Assembly: GCA_963575645.1 (NCBI GenBank)
Contig: OY754475.1
Span: 186,001-250,000 of the forward strand
DNA from: Xanthostigma xanthostigma
Lineage: Eukaryota; Arthropoda; Insecta; Raphidioptera; Raphidiidae
Direction of reading: 5' to 3'
Length of the DNA: 64,000 nt
Part shown: positions 11,689 through 23,339 of the stretch, in pieces
How the letters are laid out: every line of letters starts with the position of its first letter
Numbering within the stretch: position 1 is the stretch's first letter
The notes under the pieces: model-generated
What the model saw: the letters and a program-made list of their open reading frames with translations, nothing else
The model's database searches: none
Told to the model about the DNA's origin: nothing
Position numbers and translations under genes: made by a program

Positions 11689-14600
11689 TTTTTTTTCTTC
11701 AGTATTCTAAAGTGGTAATTTAAACGTACAATATTTTTTCGTTTTAGATAATTTTTAGCGAGTAACGTAAATATTGTTTTTAAGGCAGAACTCGATTTTT
11801 TTTTAGTGGTTTCAGTATGTAATTTTGTAAAATTCACTGCAATATTTCATAAATAGTGCATTCAATAATTTGATATGAAAGCATATTGGAATGCTTTATT
11901 GTTAAGATCTCGATTTGGATCGAGATGTGTGCATTAAGAATTTTTTTTAAAAGCAGTTTTGATATTTAAGAATGCGTATTTTTTAACTTGAAACACGATT
12001 GTATTGTTTCCTTGGACTTTGTTTTCTGTAAAGTGTAATTGTTTATATATAATATGCAAGTTTTCATTATTTAAATACGAGAGATTTTATATGTTTTGAT
12101 TGTTTTGTTTTGTGGCAATTAATCTGAATAAAGTTCTGCCTTATATAACATTGTTAAAAAAATAACTTTCTACTCTTTCAATTGATATTTCATTTTTTCA
12201 AGTTAGCTAATTAATTGCTAGCTTTTATTTAAAAAAAAGCCGCATTGAAATTATTGCAAAAAAAAGGATATTAAAAGAAAGTTTGTACATTGTTACTTAT
12301 TTGAAAAACGCCAGTATTTTTGTTTTGTATACTTATACGTATTATTCTTTTGTTTATATTATGAAAGTCTTAGAATTAGAGTAGAACAATTTATTTATTC
12401 CGCGTACAATATTATGCATTTTCTGTGCCAAAGTTTTCCGATAAATATTTTTGCAATGATAATAGAATAGAAAATTACCGTCGTATCTTATTTATAGCTT
12501 ACATTTCTTTTAGTCTACTCTAGTTCTAAATTATCTTTTGTTGTGCCAATTAATTTCGTTTTAAAATTTGCCAACTAAAAATTTTATACTATTTTCTGAA
12601 CCGAATGTGCTTATTAATTTTTTTTATAAAATATACTCTGTAGTTTATTGCATAGAGACAAAAGGGACTATTATATTGATTTACCAGTACTTCATCTGTT
12701 ACGACATTCTATAGTTTTGTGATTGTAAAGACGAGGCCGGCAACTGTCTTATCGACCGGGTGCTCTAGCACTGCCTGAAAAACTGAGCATCGAATCGTAA
12801 AAGAAAAAAATCGATAACAAAAAAACAAAAGACACGCCGGCCCCGTCTAAGACATAACATTGTTATATTAGTAGATACGATATTTATAGTGTAAAATATG
12901 ACGATTGCAGTTTCCCAAAGTTTATTAAAAGCATGCCTTAAGAGTCGCTTTTTCGAGTCGCCTTTGAGCGCTCGATTTAGCTTTATAGTTTTAGTAAGCT
13001 TTGGTTTCGAATCGGCGGAGCCTTAAAACAGATATTTCTGACCGGTTCTAATCGATTTACGAAAAAACGTATACGTAAAAAAGTCTCCTGCGCAACACAC
13101 GGCCGCTTCGCACAACGTCGAGTTCTGTTCGCATCGACGAACGTTTCGAACAACAATAATATCCATCGAACGTCAGTTAACTCAACAGTATCGGTCCTAT
13201 TGAACGGTAAGTTCGGTGATTTATTTATTTTAGATCGCCTTTTGTTTATTTTTATATCCTCCCGATTATCGTGAGCGGTTTTGTAGAGCTTAGAGTTATG
13301 CTGAAGTTTGAGTGTGAAAAACAATATCTATAGGTATATGTTTAGAGTGTTTAGTAGCACAAAAAAAAAGAAAACAATATCGAAAAAATATTTTTTCTTT
13401 AACGTTTATGCGTCATTCCAAAATTTGGACTCGGTTCTTTAAGTGCGCGTTTTGATACCTAGTCGTAATGAATTTATTTTTTTTCAAATTTAATGTATTT
13501 GTAAGGACGGCACACCGATAGGTGGTTATCGTTAGACGCCGAACGTGAAAGGGTTTGAATTGGCTGCGCAATATTTTATTAAAATTCGTCGGTAAGTGAC
13601 TGAAATTTAACCAGACAAGTTTCCGATTTTTAATTTAAGCGAATGCAGGGCTTCGTTCGATTTGTATAATTTAACAAATGAATATATCGCAAACAAAATT
13701 GTTTCGTTTTTATTTTTTCTTGGCAGTGCCGGCCGATTCACATCCTGTAACTCATCGGAATAATAATAATTACGATTTAAGACAAGAATCGAAATATAAA
13801 CGGTGGTGTTAAAAAATAATAGCTATTTTTAAGGAAACAAGTAAAAATAATAATGATAGTAAATTGGTAGCTTTCGAGTGTGTCACCTCTGTGTCACTAT
13901 AATATATTTTGCAATGCCAAGGTCCCAGCACGAGTTTAATCAATTGAAGTAAGTCGGCAAACTAATCGTTAGATTGTCCCCTCAAATCAGACTGCTGTGT
14001 GCTCGTTTGTTTTCTGTTATCAATTATATCAGCAAAATTGCGACCTTGGCCACTGACACCAAAATATATATGTCTGTTACGAGTCTATAATCAATGTCAA
14101 TGTCAACGATTTAAAACAAGGTTTTGTGTTTATTGAATTCATCCGTACTATAATATTGTTGACATCTTTTATAGATTTAGAATAGATTATAAACTGCAAT
14201 TCCAATAGTTATCCGTGTGTTCAATTTGTTCTTATAGTTTGGAATGATGTTTAGGTTTCTGTATTATTTTTCTTTTTTGATAATTTATGACGTACTTTAT
14301 AGAATAAATCTTAGGCTTTATGAAATAAGTCATTGTTGAATATTAAAATAAAATAATAAAAAAAAAAAATAAACTACTTTGATATTGTCAAATTTTATAA
14401 TAGAAACAAAACTTTGTTAGACTCTTTTTTATGATTGTCAATTTTCTTTTTTATATAAATCGACGAACAAATTAACCTATATATTATATTATACAACATT
14501 CGTAAATCACGAACAATAAATTTATAACAAATATGTTTGTAACCTATGCTGCATTAACATTTTAAAAATATTAACAATTGTCTTTCGCTTCATTTAATAA

Positions 14601-15940
14601 ATTTACTTAGAGGTACTTTTCGATTTGTTCTTATTCTGAATATTTTTAAAATAAAATACTTTAAAGGCACTTCCTATTCGTATTCATTTGTTAAAACAAA
14701 TTCCCCAAAAACAGCGACGCTGTTCAAACTACAGTTTCTAGATTTGACAAAGTACCGCCAATCGTCCACCCTTTTGGGACAGGGTTCAATTAAAATATAT
14801 AAAAGTTTACGTAGGTAACGAAGAAAATAATAACGAGTTAAAAAAAGTATCGATTATTTTCATGCTCGAAAATGCATAAATTATACACATTAATCAATTT
14901 CTGTCTTTCATTGTTCTATCTCTCTCTTTCTAGCACATGGGTACAATGTAAAGTTCAGTAACTTCACTTCAAATATTTTAAAAGCAATGCACTTTACACA
15001 CACGAAGGTACGTTGTTTTATTCACATATTACCAAAAATGTGGGATTTGAGCTGCGAGAGTTGAAGTCGAACTGCGACACCACTTTGCTATTGTGATAAT
15101 TGTTGATAATTTGACACAATGACCTTCTCTAATCTCGAAATTATGAGAAAATTGTGTTATAATTACAGGTAACACGTAATGTAATAATAATAATAGAGGG
15201 AATTATTAAATAATAAATTATAAATATTTATATGTGAATATTCATACGATAAGGACGCATAACTACCAATTAAGATACAATGTAGCGAACGGTGGCTACA
15301 CCTGTATATAAATTATAAATAAAACCAGTTATAGTAAATCTATTTCCATTGTAAACACATTTTGAAGAAAACCGCCGCTTTGATTTTTGTAAATTTTACC
15401 GAGTGTAGAGTTGATCGGATCTATTGCACCGTATTTATTTTGTTGCCTTCGTTTGTTTATATATATAAAAGAGCTATAATTGTCATTGTTATAAAAGTTT
15501 ACATTGATTTTTTTACAGCTTGGCGGTTCCAGTTCTTGACTTTAACCTTCGTTTGTTTGCGCTACACTGCAGAACAAATGATAGTTGAGAAACAGCTGAA
15601 CATATCTTAGCGATATTTGTTTTATTTGCATAGAATCTTTTTTTTTATTAGTATATTTTATCAATCAAAGAAGTGATGTTAGTGTTTAATAATTCAGAAA
15701 ACGCAGGGAAGAGCGCAGTTAAACTGAAATAATATTATTTTTGCGGCGTAAAAGCAACAGTTTCTTTAAAATCACTAGACAAATTATCACCTAATTATAA
15801 AATAATTGGAGGTTGTCGTGCGTCGGCGATGTAAAATTTTCTCGCGTAAAATTAATATTTCAGCTCGTGACAGTGTCGGTTTTGGATTGAAAAATTAGTG
15901 GTAGAAATATTCTTCTTTCTTTTACAATCAACTTTAAACG
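11689..15940. other. AGPAT copy 1 3' UTR and spacer before copy 2
   Basis: AATAAA at 12127-12132 is a likely polyadenylation signal of AGPAT copy 1. A 120-base inverted repeat lies at 12729-12848. Donor-like sites at 13206 (GTAAGTTCG) and near 13590 (GTAAGTGAC), with an acceptor-like TTTCAG near 15864, suggest non-coding leader exons for copy 2. The rest is AT-rich with no supported gene; the open frames at 12983-13324 (-) and 15362-15610 (+) look random. Confidence 0.45.
12729..12848. repeat. Inverted repeat with GC-rich arms
   Basis: Arm AGACGAGGCCGGC (12729-12741) pairs with GCCGGCCCCGTCT (12836-12848) at 12 of 13 positions across a loop of about 95 bases. It lies in AT-rich sequence. It could be a transposon end pair or an RNA stem in a long 3' UTR. 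Confidence 0.5.
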
Positions 15941-17867
15941 ATGACTTCTTTATATTCGAATACCGGAACTCTGTTTTATTTTTGTTTCGCCGTAACATTT
16001 TTTATTAGCGGTTTAATAATCAATTTAACGCAGTGCGTTCTGTATTTAACACTGTATCGACTCAGCAGAAATTTGTACAGAAAAATCAATTGGTATTTTA
16101 ATTATTCCATTCACTCGCGTAAGTGTGTCTTTTTTTTTCTTTTTTAATTTCGATTACCAAACGACTATTATAAATATTATAGAACTTTTTATTTTCCAGA
16201 ATTAGTCTTTGTAGCAGAATGGTGGGCCGATTTAGACGTAATAATATATGTGGATAAAGAGGAGGAGAGCAAATTCGGGGCGGAGTCGGCGTTGTGCATC
16301 ATGAATCATACGTATGAAATCGATTGGTTGATCGCAGCGATAACGAGTGAAAAATATAAAGTTTTGGGGGTCAGCTAACGAGAATTTTAAACGTTTAGAT
16401 TTGGAAAACTTCCGTCTAATATTAACTGCATATTTTGTTTTTCCTAGAATGACAAATTGTTCTTGAAAAAAACCTTAAAATATGTACCGGTAGTCGGTTG
16501 GATCGCGGCATTTAACGAATACATCGTTCTCGATCGAACATTTGAAAAAGATAAACGAGTCATCGGGCGACAAATTTCCAAATTATGCGAATACGTCGAT
16601 CCGGTTTGGGTAAATTAATTGAATTTCTCTTTCAACGTTTCTAAAATATACAGTTCGTTGCGATAATTCAATAGAGTATAAGCAAAATTAAATTTTAAAA
16701 CATTTCTAGATACTTTTGTTCCCCGAAGGTACGAGATTTACGCCTGAAAAACACAAATTTTCTCAACAATTCGCGAAAGAAAACAAGCTGCCAGAACTGA
16801 AGTATCATTTATCGCCGAGAACGAAAGGTTTCGTTGAATCTGTGTCTAATATGAGAGGAAAATATCCCGTGATATACGACTCGACCCTTGCTTTCAAGAC
16901 CAGCGATGCGGTAAAGTGTTAAAAAAAAAAACAGTTATGTGGTTTTAAGAAACCACGACGCAAGTGAAACTTTTATTGGATTGTAGACACTTATCCATCA
17001 CGATTAATTATAAACAACAATATTCACATGTACAGCACTTGCCCGCATGACAGACTATGTGTTATATACATACTACACGGTCAGCTGATGCTAACCATGG
17101 GCGCCGCCATATTGGCCTTGGCTGCTCTACCGAGCGCCTTTCACTTTGCCCCTACTCCGCGGACGCCTGTAATGCGACAGACGGCCAGAAAAATTCGGGG
17201 CGATAGAATAAAAGTTTCACTTTAAAAATTCATTGTTACTTTTCATTCGTAAACTGTTTATATTTTAGGGAAAAATAAAATTGGCGAGTATTCTAAACGG
17301 TGCTAAAGTTACGGCGCACCTGTATGTAAAAAGAATACCGTTAGAAGAAATTCCTGAAGACGGTGAAAAAGCGACCCGGTTTTTGCATCAGTTGTATCGA
17401 GAAAAGGTAGGAAAACAAAATTAGGTGTGTGACGAACATTTATGCTAGTGTTTTATTACTAGACAGGCGTATTATTGTTTGTTTGCACTGTTATAACCAG
17501 GATAACTTAATGGACAGTTTCGCAAAGACCGACGATTTCTTCGAAACGTCCCGAGTAAAACGCATCGAAGGTCACCGATTAGCTCGAAGACCGCATCCGG
17601 TGATCAACTTCATCTTCTGGTTTCTCGTTACCGGTGTTATAATGACATATTGTCTCTTTTGTTTATTAAACAACGGAAAGTCGATTTATTCTCTATTTGC
17701 GTTTGGTGTTACCTTTATAAGTAAGTATTTCAACGTAGAAGTATTTTAAAAGTGCTGTTATTAATTACATGTTTTTTTTAGTTATCGTTTTGTCTTTTGC
17801 TGAACGAATGATTCGAGTATCTGAAATTAAATCGGCCTCGTCGTATGGCGTAAATTCCCCAAAATAA
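15941..17867 (+). CDS. AGPAT3/4: 1-acyl-glycerol-3-phosphate acyltransferase, tandem copy 2
   Basis: Paralogue of the gene at 9636 with the same seven-exon plan: 15941-16118, 16200-16369, 16448-16609, 16710-16910, 17269-17406, 17501-17720, 17782-17867; 384 residues. Exons 1, 3, 4, 5 and 6 have exactly the same length as in copy 1 (178, 162, 201, 138 and 220 bases). The catalytic residues are intact: NHTYEID in exon 2 and FPEGTR in exon 4. The N-terminal membrane segment and the C-terminal SSYG tail are conserved. The donor after exon 2 (GTCAGC) is weak. Intron 4 contains an inserted miniature element. AATAAA hexamers begin at 18052. I infer two active enzymes, perhaps differing in tissue or acyl preference. 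Confidence 0.92.
16962..17222. mobile_element. MITE with 16-base terminal inverted repeats
   Basis: AAGTGAAACTTTTATT at 16962-16977 is perfectly inverted at 17207-17222. The 261-base unit lies in intron 4 of AGPAT copy 2, which is much longer than the 71-base intron 4 of copy 1. Its interior is less AT-rich than the intron. The open frame at 17028-17225 lies inside it and is not a gene. Its ends resemble those of the repeat at 4606-4977. Confidence 0.8.
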
Positions 17868-18274
17868 GACATGTATATAAAAATGGAATGATTTGGAAAA
17901 TGATTTGGAAAGCTGACAAGAATGGAAAAACAAAGAAAAATAAGAGACGCAGTTATATTTCACATATTTTTTTTAGCACGGAAACAATTTTCTAAAATAA
18001 TTATTTTAGCGTCAAGTTGCGTACGGCTATCTTTCATGTGTATAATATTTAAATAAATAAAATAAAAAACAATTCGTTCCTCGCATTATTTACATCTGCA
18101 GAACAAAGTACTCGATAAAAGCAATTTCTGTCCGATTTGATTCAATAAAGAAATCATTCAGCGTTAAGAAGAACAATGAACTTTTATTTGGAATACTTTT
18201 TAAAATTACACCGGGTAATATGAATTTTCTAGAGACACTCACTTTTGAACATCTTAGCATCGTCGCTTCTGTCA

Positions 18275-19195
18275 TCATCGATCCGAAAATTTCATTTCGC
18301 TTAGTCTTAAAATAAAATCTATCAAATGCATTTGAACTTTGATTTCTTTTTTATTTGTCGTTATAAAAAAGCCAGGTAATCCAGCTTTCTCTAATGTTTC
18401 TTGTTGATCTCTTACCTTAAAATAAAAATTTCATCAAAAAACTCCATCCACTTTACACAAAAATCTTTAGTTTATGAAAAAAAGAATCCTTACTTTCTGA
18501 TCTAGCTGCTGAATTATATTATTATCGGTTAATTTGAGATCTCCTTTCTGTTTAACCTTCAACATATAAACCTGTTTGACTTTTTCTTCGCACGAACCCG
18601 GCTCCTCAAGCAGTGAGCGTAGCTCGTCTATAAACAAAAGTCTGCTTGAACTTTTCTCTATGAAATTACTCACAAAAAACTAAAAGGAGCGTTTACCTTG
18701 ATGCTTCCTAATTACTTGCAAACGATACTGGAAAAGATGCTTCTCAGTAACATGTTGAATTTCCATTAAACCTTTAACTATTTCTATTATCGTATCGTTT
18801 AACAAGGCATTCGCTAGACCCGACAATAATTCATAGGGGATTCTCATTTGGTATTCTCTACATTAAAAAAGAAAAAGAAATTGATACCGTTATAAGCTGT
18901 TGGCTTGTCACAGTTTTTAATGTATCTTTAAGCTACTGAACAACAGCCTCTTTAGAGTTTGTAGGTTTATAGGTTATAATTCTGAATAATCATTTTAGCA
19001 GCGTGGAATTTACAGTACATAATTTGAAAAATGATAGACTAAGCAGAAAAAAACTTACGCTGGTAAATTGTTATGCATTTTTTGTAATTGTTCCAATAAA
19101 AAGTACAATTTACTTTGTAAATTTTCAGGTGTTTCGGCTGTGTTAATATCGTCATCAATTTCCATAATATTAGATATCTGCTGTTGGGTGAACAT
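18275..19195 (-). CDS. gdl: gonadal (gdl) / DGCR6 family protein
   Basis: Small coiled-coil protein of the gonadal/DGCR6 family; its molecular role is poorly known. Four exons: 19195-19059, 18857-18697, 18627-18494, 18415-18275; 190 residues, close to Drosophila gdl (about 193 from memory) and shorter than human DGCR6. Family landmarks are LLSGLANALL, EIVKGLMEIQHVTEK, the basic middle, and the end block DQQETLEKAG followed by GFFITTN. All junction phases agree. The start chosen is the first ATG (19195), in an AAAATG context; the frame is open further upstream without another ATG. AATAAA on the minus strand at 18188-18183 marks its 3' end, tail-to-tail with AGPAT copy 2 and about 100 bases away. 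Confidence 0.9.
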
Positions 19196-19647
19196 TTTTA
19201 CAAAGTCTTTTATCTTTGTATTACAATTAAATAAATTAAAAACACACAATTTGACTTTTTGACGTCTGCTTTAAAACACTGAACCATAAAACTAAGAGCT
19301 TGAATTCGTATAGCGCCAAAATAATAAAACCAAAGTGACAAAACTGCCAAACTGTTTTTTTCCTAAACACATTTATTTAAATTTACGTTTGTTATAGTTA
19401 AGATACATTTTGAATTAATTAAATTAAATATATTCCGTGTTTATTATCATTATTTTGAAGAATAACTGTCAAGTCTGGGGCCGTCTATGTTCTCTGGGGT
19501 CGTCGTTGGTAGTGGTTCTTTTCCTGACTGGCAACATTTTTTGGTATTTACCGAATATGTCATCGATCAGCTGTTGCTTTTAAGTTGTATGATTTTTATT
19601 GTTATTATCAATTTATTTATCAATCATGGGGTCAACTTACAAGGAAA
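19196..19647. promoter_or_regulatory. Shared upstream region of gdl and OSTM1
   Basis: The two genes are head-to-head with only 452 bases between their start codons, so both promoters must lie here. A GC-richer patch near 19475-19520 is the likely core. No TATA box was recognised. Confidence 0.5.
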
Positions 19648-21085
19648 ATGAATGTTAAAATAGACTGTTACATCTTTTATTTAATTATTTTATCTCTAAT
19701 AAAATACACAGTGCCAGTCGCATCGTCAGGAATTGTTTTGTAAGTATTAATAACTGATATTTGGTTAAAGCAATACTTCTTTTAATTCACCGTAATTAAT
19801 GATGACGCAAGTTCGTATTGTTTTGAAAATATTTAAATGGGTCATTGTGCCACACATTTGAATTTCAACATCAATACAATTGATTTTTATTATTTAAATG
19901 CTTACAGGAATAACCGATGGTTCGATGCAGCCGATAACCGTAACTTAACAGCTTGCCAAATACTTTTAGACAAATTTGCTGGAAGCTCAGCTAATTTTTC
20001 ACAATGTATCGTAATGAATGCGAGACCCATTACAATTTGCGAAGGTTGTGTGGATTTCTATATAAAAGTTTCAAGTGATTATAATAATTTAATGAAGGTA
20101 CCTATTATATCACAAAAACATTCTAGGATTTGTTATAAAAACAATATCAATATTTTATCTTTTGGTCGTAGCTCTCTGACGACGGAGGTTCGTGTAGAGA
20201 TCGTTTCCTACATTTAGATCGTTTAGAAGTTGTGGAAACATCGTTCCTCTATTCGTCTGGCTTTTGGGACAGAGCCGCTTGTGGACGTATGATCGATAAA
20301 TTCTTTTTTATAATTAGTATTTATCGATTTTGAGTGGATTTTCATTCATCGGCTGTTTTTTTACAGATTGTTTCATGTGGAAAAATAATACTTTAACAAA
20401 TAAGCTCGCCAACGAAACAATTATATATAGGGAATTATTTAATAAAACGATTACATGTATTAAGGAGCATCTCGTATCAAATAACAAGACTGTCTGCGAA
20501 GATTGCATGCAGAGCTATCTAGCGTTGAACGAATTTTACGATAAAAAACTAAAACATAAACACAAAGAGACCTCAGTTTGCATGGATATAGTTGATGCGG
20601 TAAAAAAAACATCTCTTTAATTATTATGAGATAAATTTGTTCAGTTGGATATTTTTCAAGTGCATTCCGATTATAAATTTCATTACCAACCCGACGGCCA
20701 ACTTTCAGATGCCTTCGCGTCCTTCGCGAGATTTATATTCAGTATGTTGTTGTAACGATTATTTAAACACTTGTAATGATTTGTAGATGAACGCTACTAG
20801 AAGATTATGGAGCGGAGATTTAAACTGCTGTCAATTACGACAGCATCCGGAAATAATATTTTTAGTGTCTACGTGTTTCGTCACAGTTTTACCGATATTT
20901 TTTTATATTTTAACTAAAGCTTTTAGCAATAAAAAAGAAGCTGCGATATTACTACGTAAGAACTAAAAATGGAGTTTTATTGTATTTCCGATTATTTTTA
21001 ATTTTTGACAAAGCAATTTATTTTTCCAGAAAACCGTTTTTCGGAGTCTTTTGCAACACCATCAACAAGTAGAAGTACGGATTAA
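19648..21085 (+). CDS. OSTM1: OSTM1, lysosomal membrane protein (ClC-7 partner)
   Basis: Single-pass, heavily glycosylated membrane protein; in vertebrates it is the beta subunit of the lysosomal Cl-/H+ exchanger ClC-7. Six exons: 19648-19739, 19908-20097, 20172-20286, 20367-20599, 20787-20955, 21030-21085; 284 residues. Exon 1 encodes a signal peptide. The lumenal part has paired cysteines and many N-x-S/T sites. It also has the family blocks RDRFLHLDRLEVVE, then W-D-R-A-A-C, and CEDCMQSYLALNEFY. Exon 5 starts with MNATRRLW, a hallmark of the family, and holds the transmembrane helix. A short Ser/Thr-rich cytosolic tail ends the protein. AATAAA lies at 21172-21177. Head-to-head with gdl. Confidence 0.92.
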
Positions 21086-21611
21086 AGTTTATATTTTTAA
21101 TTCGTTTTGAAAAACATGTTTTCTATGAATAGTTTATTTTTACTGTAAAAAAATTGTGACAAAAATGTTGGAATAAAAACTTCACAAGGACTATAAAAAA
21201 ATATTTTATTAGTGACTTATTTTACAAAATAGATAAAAATAATACTGATTTGAGATGAAAAATCAAAACTAGAAAATCGGGGTATTTATTCGGAAATTTC
21301 ATTTATTTTCGCTTTGTCTGGTTATTGCTAGAGGACAATATTTTAGATAACATACACATTTGATGAATCATCAACATACTAAGTACGAGAATTACGACCT
21401 AATAAACATTCTGTGACGGATACATTTATTTATGTTTAAAAAAATATGAACAAGTCAGAAAAATTAGTATTAAAGTGAAGATCTTTAGATGTTTCCAATC
21501 GTGGTTTGTACGTCATCAAAACGAATTTCACAACTTGTAAATACATCTTTAAAAATTTGTTTTATTTTAAGACGTTTAGTTTTACACACTGCAATCGTCG
21601 ATCGACGTTAT

Positions 21612-22887
21612 TCACCGATGTCTAGCCTTCTTATTATTGTTTTTCTTAGCGCTATTCGGATTCGATGCGTTGGCTGACGACGCGCCCGATTTGTGTTTGG
21701 CCGCCGTCATTTCCTTTCCGGTTGCCGCCGCATTCGGGCTCATCGACACGCTGTCTTGTCCGCTCGCCAACCCGTTTTGACTCAAATAACTGTGAACGTT
21801 ATTCGTCGCCGTCGTCGTCGTGTGTTTTCCGGCCGACTTTGAATCTTGATTGTTCGACGCGGCGTTTTGATTCAGTTGATGAGCAGAAGTTAAATTTGTG
21901 TCCGAACTATCTTCGTTTGTTTGTGACTCCGTTTCGCTGTTGTGATCATCTATGGGAATATTATCGAAATAAAAACTGAACAAAGACGACATTCGGATTT
22001 AATAACGATAGAAGAAAGTTCGATTTATCTTTTGCCCAGATGCGTATTTTAATCGAATTCAAAAGAGGATGAGCATAAAAACAAAAAAAAAAAAAGAAAA
22101 ATAACGAAACAATTTATTTCTCAACGGTTTAGAAATATAATCTTATTAATTAGATAATAATGTAAAACAATTGAAAGTATCTGTACAGACTAGAACCAAA
22201 ACAAACCGAGAAAAAAATTTAATCAGAATCGTTCTTACTTTTATCCTGACCTTGGTCGACCAGTCCGCTAACGGCCTAGAATAAATCGAAATAAACATAT
22301 TATTATTTTCGAACGAGAGAACAATAAAAATGTTTAAAATGACTATTCATAGTTACTGCCATTGATGTTATCGATGACTTGGAAAATAACCGTTCGGCCT
22401 CTTTGAATTTTCTGTTGCGCTTGTCGGTTTTCGAGTTTGTGTTTTTATTACTAGCTAAATATCTGTCCCATCCTCGAATAATGTTCCCATATAGTTGCGT
22501 ATCTTCTAAATATGACCCTTCGAAAGCGTATATTTGTCGTTCGAGATTAGCCAAAGTATCCTACGAAAAACGCAATCACCTTTCAGTATTTCAATAACTC
22601 CGAAAACGATTTTTACGCCACACTGATTCGATCTGAGCGATTCAAACAGAGGCAAAAATGTTATTTTGGACATTTATTTTTACTTGTAATACAAGGAGCG
22701 CTACTCCGTTCAGGAAAATTGAAAAGTACAATTTTTATTACCTAAAGAGCATTGATTGTAAAAATAGTACTAAATTCGCAGTTAACATGTTATGATTGTA
22801 TATACTTACCGCAATTTCTGCTTTTCTTTTTACTAATTCGGCTAATTCATTTCTAGCATCAATAGTAGTATTCTGCTTTGACGCCAT
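21612..22887 (-). CDS. MEAF6: MEAF6 / Eaf6, subunit of histone acetyltransferase complexes
   Basis: Shared subunit of NuA4/TIP60, HBO1 and MOZ/MORF acetyltransferase complexes in the nucleus. Four exons: 22887-22810, 22560-22357, 22275-22239, 21949-21612; 218 residues. The conserved N-terminal coiled coil includes [40 protein letters not shown] and [16 protein letters not shown], nearly identical to the vertebrate protein. The small third exon encodes about 12 residues (AVSGLVDQ...). The last exon is a low-complexity Ser/Asn/Thr tail ending in a basic patch ([11 protein letters not shown]), where homologues also diverge. A minus-strand AATAAA at 21566-21561 lies just after the stop. Convergent with OSTM1, head-to-head with PEX2. 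Confidence 0.94.
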
Positions 22888-23339
22888 TTTACTGTCAAAT
22901 ATTCTAAAGCCACTTTGTACGCCCGTTTAAAAGTGTTTATGTATAATTTTACCATATAAAATTATACCGTCAATATTATTCCGTTATTGACAAATATTTC
23001 AAAACTCCTTTAGATGGATTTATAAGTATTCCACTTAGTATTAAACGATTGATTGAAATCTTAAAAATTTTAAAATAATGTGTCTAAAGCCAGCTTTACA
23101 ATAATAATAATCGTAAAATCAGTAAAAGTAAATGTCATTTCTTGCACTTTTAAGCACTGTTCGTATTAAATTTGTAATGTGACTTTAGAGAATTTCAGTT
23201 TGTGCACCATCAAAATATTATATGGATTTAGTTTTACATTTAGGTAGGTTGTCTTCTTATTGTACCACGTACCCGCACCTACACGCTGCATAATATTGTA
23301 CAAGTATCTATTTTTTTAGTTTTCATCAATGCTTGAATA
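22888..23339. promoter_or_regulatory. Shared upstream region of MEAF6 and PEX2
   Basis: Start codons of MEAF6 (-) and PEX2 (+) are 452 bases apart, so a common bidirectional promoter is likely. An acceptor-like TTTTTTTAG near 23312 may end a leader intron of PEX2. No TATA box was seen. Confidence 0.45.

Noticed and set aside
12983-13324. 113-codon minus-strand frame between the AGPAT genes
   Set aside because: No domain and no splice context; a plus-strand leader exon with a good donor is a better explanation of the region.
17028-17225. 65-codon frame in AGPAT copy 2 intron 4
   Set aside because: It lies wholly within the MITE with 16-base inverted termini.
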